Source of the DNA: Campylobacter concisus
GTDB lineage: Bacteria > Campylobacterota > Campylobacteria > Campylobacterales > Campylobacteraceae
DNA: 64,000 nucleotides
Assembly: GCF_002913225.1 (NCBI RefSeq)
Contig: NZ_PPAW01000020.1
Span: 56,709-120,708, forward strand
Reading direction: 5' to 3'
Position numbers and translations under genes: made by a program
Notes under the pieces: generated by a model
What the model saw: the letters and a program-made list of their open reading frames with translations, nothing else
Told to the model about the DNA's origin: nothing
The model's database searches: none
In this document: one piece after another, positions 61,804 to 64,000 of the stretch
Layout of the letters: each line of letters opens with the position of its first letter
Position numbering within the stretch: the stretch's first letter is position 1

Positions 61804-62622
61804 ATGAAGCGAATTTTAACTATACAAGACATCTCGTGCGTGGGTAAATGCTCGCTCACCGTCGCACTTCCCATAATCAGCGCCCAAGGCATCGAGGCGT
61901 GCATCTTGCCAACGGCACTGCTCTCAACTCACACTGGCTTTAAAAATTTCACTTTTCGTGATCTAACTGATGAATTTGACGCTATAACGCAGGTTTGGCA
62001 CAAAGAGGGCATCAGCTTTGATGGAATTTACACTGGATTTTTAGGTAGCTTTAGGCAGCTTGAGCTTATAGAGAAGGTCTTTGCTGAATTTGATAGCGAC
62101 TCTTTGCTAAGGCTTGTAGATCCTTGTATGGGCGATAACGGCAAGCTTTATCACGGCTTTGATGAGAAATTTGTGGCAAAGATGAGGGAACTTTGCACAA
62201 AGGCTCACGTCATCACGCCAAACATAACTGAGGCAAGTTTTATGTGTGGCAAGCCATTTTTGAGCGAGGGATACGGCGAGGATTACATTTTAGAGCTGCT
62301 TGATGGCTTGGCTAGTTTTGGTGCGCGAAAGATCGTTTTAAAGGGCATTAGGTATAGGCAAAATGAGTGTGGCATCATAGCTTATGACACAAAGACGAAA
62401 GAAAAAGTGGAGTATTTTCACGAATATTTGCCGTTTCATGTAAGTGGCACTGGAGATATCTTCGCTTCAGTGCTTTTTGGCTCGCTCATAAATGGCGAAA
62501 GCATGCAAAATGCTATCAAAAAGGCAGCAAATTTTGTGCTTGAGAGCATCAAGATCACGCTAAAAGATGATAATCGCACAAGATATGGTGTGCAGTTTGA
62601 AAAACTGCTTAGAAATTTTTAG
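61804..62622 (+). CDS. pdxY: pyridoxal/pyridoxamine kinase
   Basis: A 272-residue ribokinase-fold kinase of the PdxK/PdxY group. 'TIQDISCVGKCSLTVALPII' start, 'LPTALLSTHTGFKNF', 'DPCMGDNGKLY', 'TPNITEASFM' and the anion-hole 'HVSGTGDIFAS' with catalytic Asp. It phosphorylates B6 vitamers to make PLP, the cofactor of the enzyme at 7788. Close behind the radical SAM gene. Confidence 0.9.
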   Translation: MKRILTIQDISCVGKCSLTVALPIISAQGIEACILPTALLSTHTGFKNFTFRDLTDEFDAITQVWHKEGISFDGIYTGFLGSFRQLELIEKVFAEFDSDSLLRLVDPCMGDNGKLYHGFDEKFVAKMRELCTKAHVITPNITEASFMCGKPFLSEGYGEDYILELLDGLASFGARKIVLKGIRYRQNECGIIAYDTKTKEKVEYFHEYLPFHVSGTGDIFASVLFGSLINGESMQNAIKKAANFVLESIKITLKDDNRTRYGVQFEKLLRNF

Positions 62623-62770
62623 CACTTTATGGCAGGGAGTGATTTAAATTTGTGTCATTATAACCCCACAAAGTGACATAGTTAAAACAAAATTTCATAT
62701 TTATTTAAATTAATTTTACTTTTATATAAAAAGTTGAATAATTACGCAAATATTGATCAAGGAGTGATTT
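62623..62770. other. promoter region of the chemoreceptor gene
   Basis: TTTGTG and CACAAA (about 62649-62672) form a 6-bp inverted repeat; GTGTCA and TGACAT overlap it. AT-rich DNA and AAGGAGTG follow. No clear sigma-28 or sigma-54 box is recognised. Confidence 0.35.
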
Positions 62771-64000
62771 ATGAAGTCTTTAAGGATTAAAATTTCTGTT
62801 ATTTTGACAGCTGTGATCGTGCTGCTACTGGTTGGTGTTAGTATCATTAGTTACAACATAGCTCGCAATCTATATACAGAAAAAGTTGTGAAAGATGAGC
62901 TGCCACTAGCTGTCTCTAACGTTGCAGGTGAGATCGGCTACGCTATAGATAAGGTCATCAACACCTCTTATCAGATGACCAAAAACGACTATCTTCTAAA
63001 GTGGATCGACGAGGGCGAGCCAAAGGACGGATTAGCAACGCTTTTTAACTACAACACCGACCTTATGAAGGCGTTTAACCTATCAACGGCGATGTTTGTC
63101 TCTGATAGAACACTAAATTACTACACAAATGACAAAATTTTAAAGCAGCTTAGCAAGGACAATCCACGTGATAGCTGGTATTTTGATGTTAAAAATGGCA
63201 AAGAGATAAATTCTCTAAATATCCAAGTCTCAGAAGCCACTGGCTCGCTAACACTTTATGTAAATAGCAAGGTTGAAAAAGACGGCAAATTTTATGGCGT
63301 CAGTGCGATAGGTATGAACCTTGATGACATCGTAAATTTAGTCACTTCAAAAACCATGGGTGAGGGCAGTAAATTCCTAATGGTTGATTCAAGTGGCATC
63401 GTAAAGATAGAAAAGAGCGACCGGGTTGGCAAAGTAAATGTAAAAGATGTCCTTGGCAAAGAGAAATTTGATGTCTTGATGAATAAAAATGGCGGCGTCA
63501 TTCATCACTTTAACGGCACGAGAAATTTGATAATTGGCTCAAAATATATCCCTAGCCTTGATTGGTACCTATTTGGCGAGATGGACGAGGATGTGCTTTT
63601 AAAAGATTTGCATACGCTATTTTACTCAGCTATCGGCGTTATCTTAGCAGCGATCATCATCTCTGTGATAGTGTCACTTCTAATGTCTTCTTACCTCCTA
63701 AAAATCATCCTCAAACTAAAAACAGGCCTACTATCTTTCTTTGATCTACTAAATCACAAGACAAACAAAGCAGAGCCTATAGATATAAGATCTAAAGATG
63801 AATTTGGTCAAATGGCAGAGCTAATAAACAAAAACACAAAGGCCATTGAAGATGGCATGAAAGATCAAAGTATCTTCATCCAAAAAGCCAACACCTTTGT
63901 AAATGAGATAAAAGATGGCAACTATGAAGCAAGCTTAGAAGCTGATACAAACAACCCAGCTCTAAATCAACTAAAAAGCACATTTAAAGATCTACAACTT
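62771..64000 (+). CDS. methyl-accepting chemotaxis protein, N-terminal part (runs off the window)
   Basis: The frame is open from ATG at 62771 to the last base (410 residues). A membrane helix at about residues 8-28, a periplasmic double-Cache sensor ('DSWYFDVKNGK', 'VNSKVEKDGKFYGVSAIGMNLDDI' split after DGKF, 'SLDWYLFGEM'), a second helix at about residues 280-305, then a HAMP-like region with 'IRSKDEFGQMAELINKNT'. The methylation and CheA/CheW-contact hairpin must lie past 64000. AAGGAG precedes the start. Ligand not readable; the domain type often binds amino or organic acids. Confidence 0.92.
   Translation, partial: MKSLRIKISVILTAVIVLLLVGVSIISYNIARNLYTEKVVKDELPLAVSNVAGEIGYAIDKVINTSYQMTKNDYLLKWIDEGEPKDGLATLFNYNTDLMKAFNLSTAMFVSDRTLNYYTNDKILKQLSKDNPRDSWYFDVKNGKEINSLNIQVSEATGSLTLYVNSKVEKDGKFYGVSAIGMNLDDIVNLVTSKTMGEGSKFLMVDSSGIVKIEKSDRVGKVNVKDVLGKEKFDVLMNKNGGVIHHFNGTRNLIIGSKYIPSLDWYLFGEMDEDVLLKDLHTLFYSAIGVILAAIIISVIVSLLMSSYLLKIILKLKTGLLSFFDLLNHKTNKAEPIDIRSKDEFGQMAELINKNTKAIEDGMKDQSIFIQKANTFVNEIKDGNYEASLEADTNNPALNQLKSTFKDLQL

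Overview
The window is a stretch of chromosome from a Campylobacter, most like C. concisus or a close relative. The case rests on several things seen together: about 38-40% GC, the tmRNA tag ANNVNFAPAYAKAA (one residue from the C. jejuni tag as I recall it), the epsilonproteobacterial frdC-frdA-frdB order with a di-haem-type FrdC, an aminofutalosine-type deaminase, a paired dynamin-like GTPase locus, the flhF-flhG-fliA-fliM-fliY flagellar block, and a polysulfide/thiosulfate reductase operon. Species is inferred from memory of family and synteny, not from a database search.

Layout. 1-5.2 kb: end of an amino-acid binding protein, an M16 peptidase, then small hypothetical genes on the minus strand. 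5.2-8.9 kb: a Tat-exported molybdoenzyme of the TMAO/DMSO/methionine-sulfoxide type and a PLP enzyme of the D-serine dehydratase/D-threonine aldolase fold. 8.9-9.5 kb: a gene-free region holding two decayed copies of one repeat. 9.5-14.9 kb: a tightly overlapping operon cdsA-dxr-uraA-pgp1-tsaD. 15-20 kb: a lipoprotein and a dynamin-like pair. 20-25.8 kb: a decayed Mrr-type restriction gene, a small membrane protein, then frdB, frdA, frdC, lgt and an IMPACT-family gene on the minus strand. 25.9-30.1 kb: galU-pgi-DUF1287 and an ABC-F ATPase. 30.6-33.5 kb: aspA-dcuA. 33.8-39.4 kb: psrABC followed by a response regulator and histidine kinase. 39.4-44.2 kb: ruvB, a zinc-ribbon protein, an AI-2E-family membrane protein, a HIT protein and a membrane sensor. 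44.3-46.6 kb: panB, an orphan Hpt protein, tmRNA and a WG-repeat gene. 46.7-57.7 kb: sppA and a deaminase on minus, then aroQ-aminopeptidase P-folK-flhF-flhG-orf-fliA-fliM-fliY-LOG, then mnmA. 57.7-64 kb: DUF488, prs, a UPF0114 protein, hemE, a radical SAM protein, pyridoxal kinase and the start of a chemotaxis receptor.

How it fits together. The energy genes describe an anaerobic or microaerobic respirer: aspartate is deaminated to fumarate (AspA), dicarboxylates are exchanged (DcuA), fumarate is reduced at the membrane (FrdABC), and S- or N-oxides and polysulfide/thiosulfate serve as extra acceptors. The flagellar block, the Csd4/Pgp1-type cell-shape peptidase, the Hpt protein and the chemoreceptor fit a motile helical cell.

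I found no clear new multi-gene system, CRISPR array, prophage or insertion sequence. The most interesting signals are: a codon-context bias that packs the window with AAATTT words (matching RAATTY, the methylation motif tied to DNA uptake in C. jejuni); inverted repeats that would bury ribosome binding sites; a likely leaderless small membrane-protein gene beside a decayed Mrr nuclease; a WG-repeat gene with fresh internal duplication next to tmRNA; and degenerate intergenic repeats.
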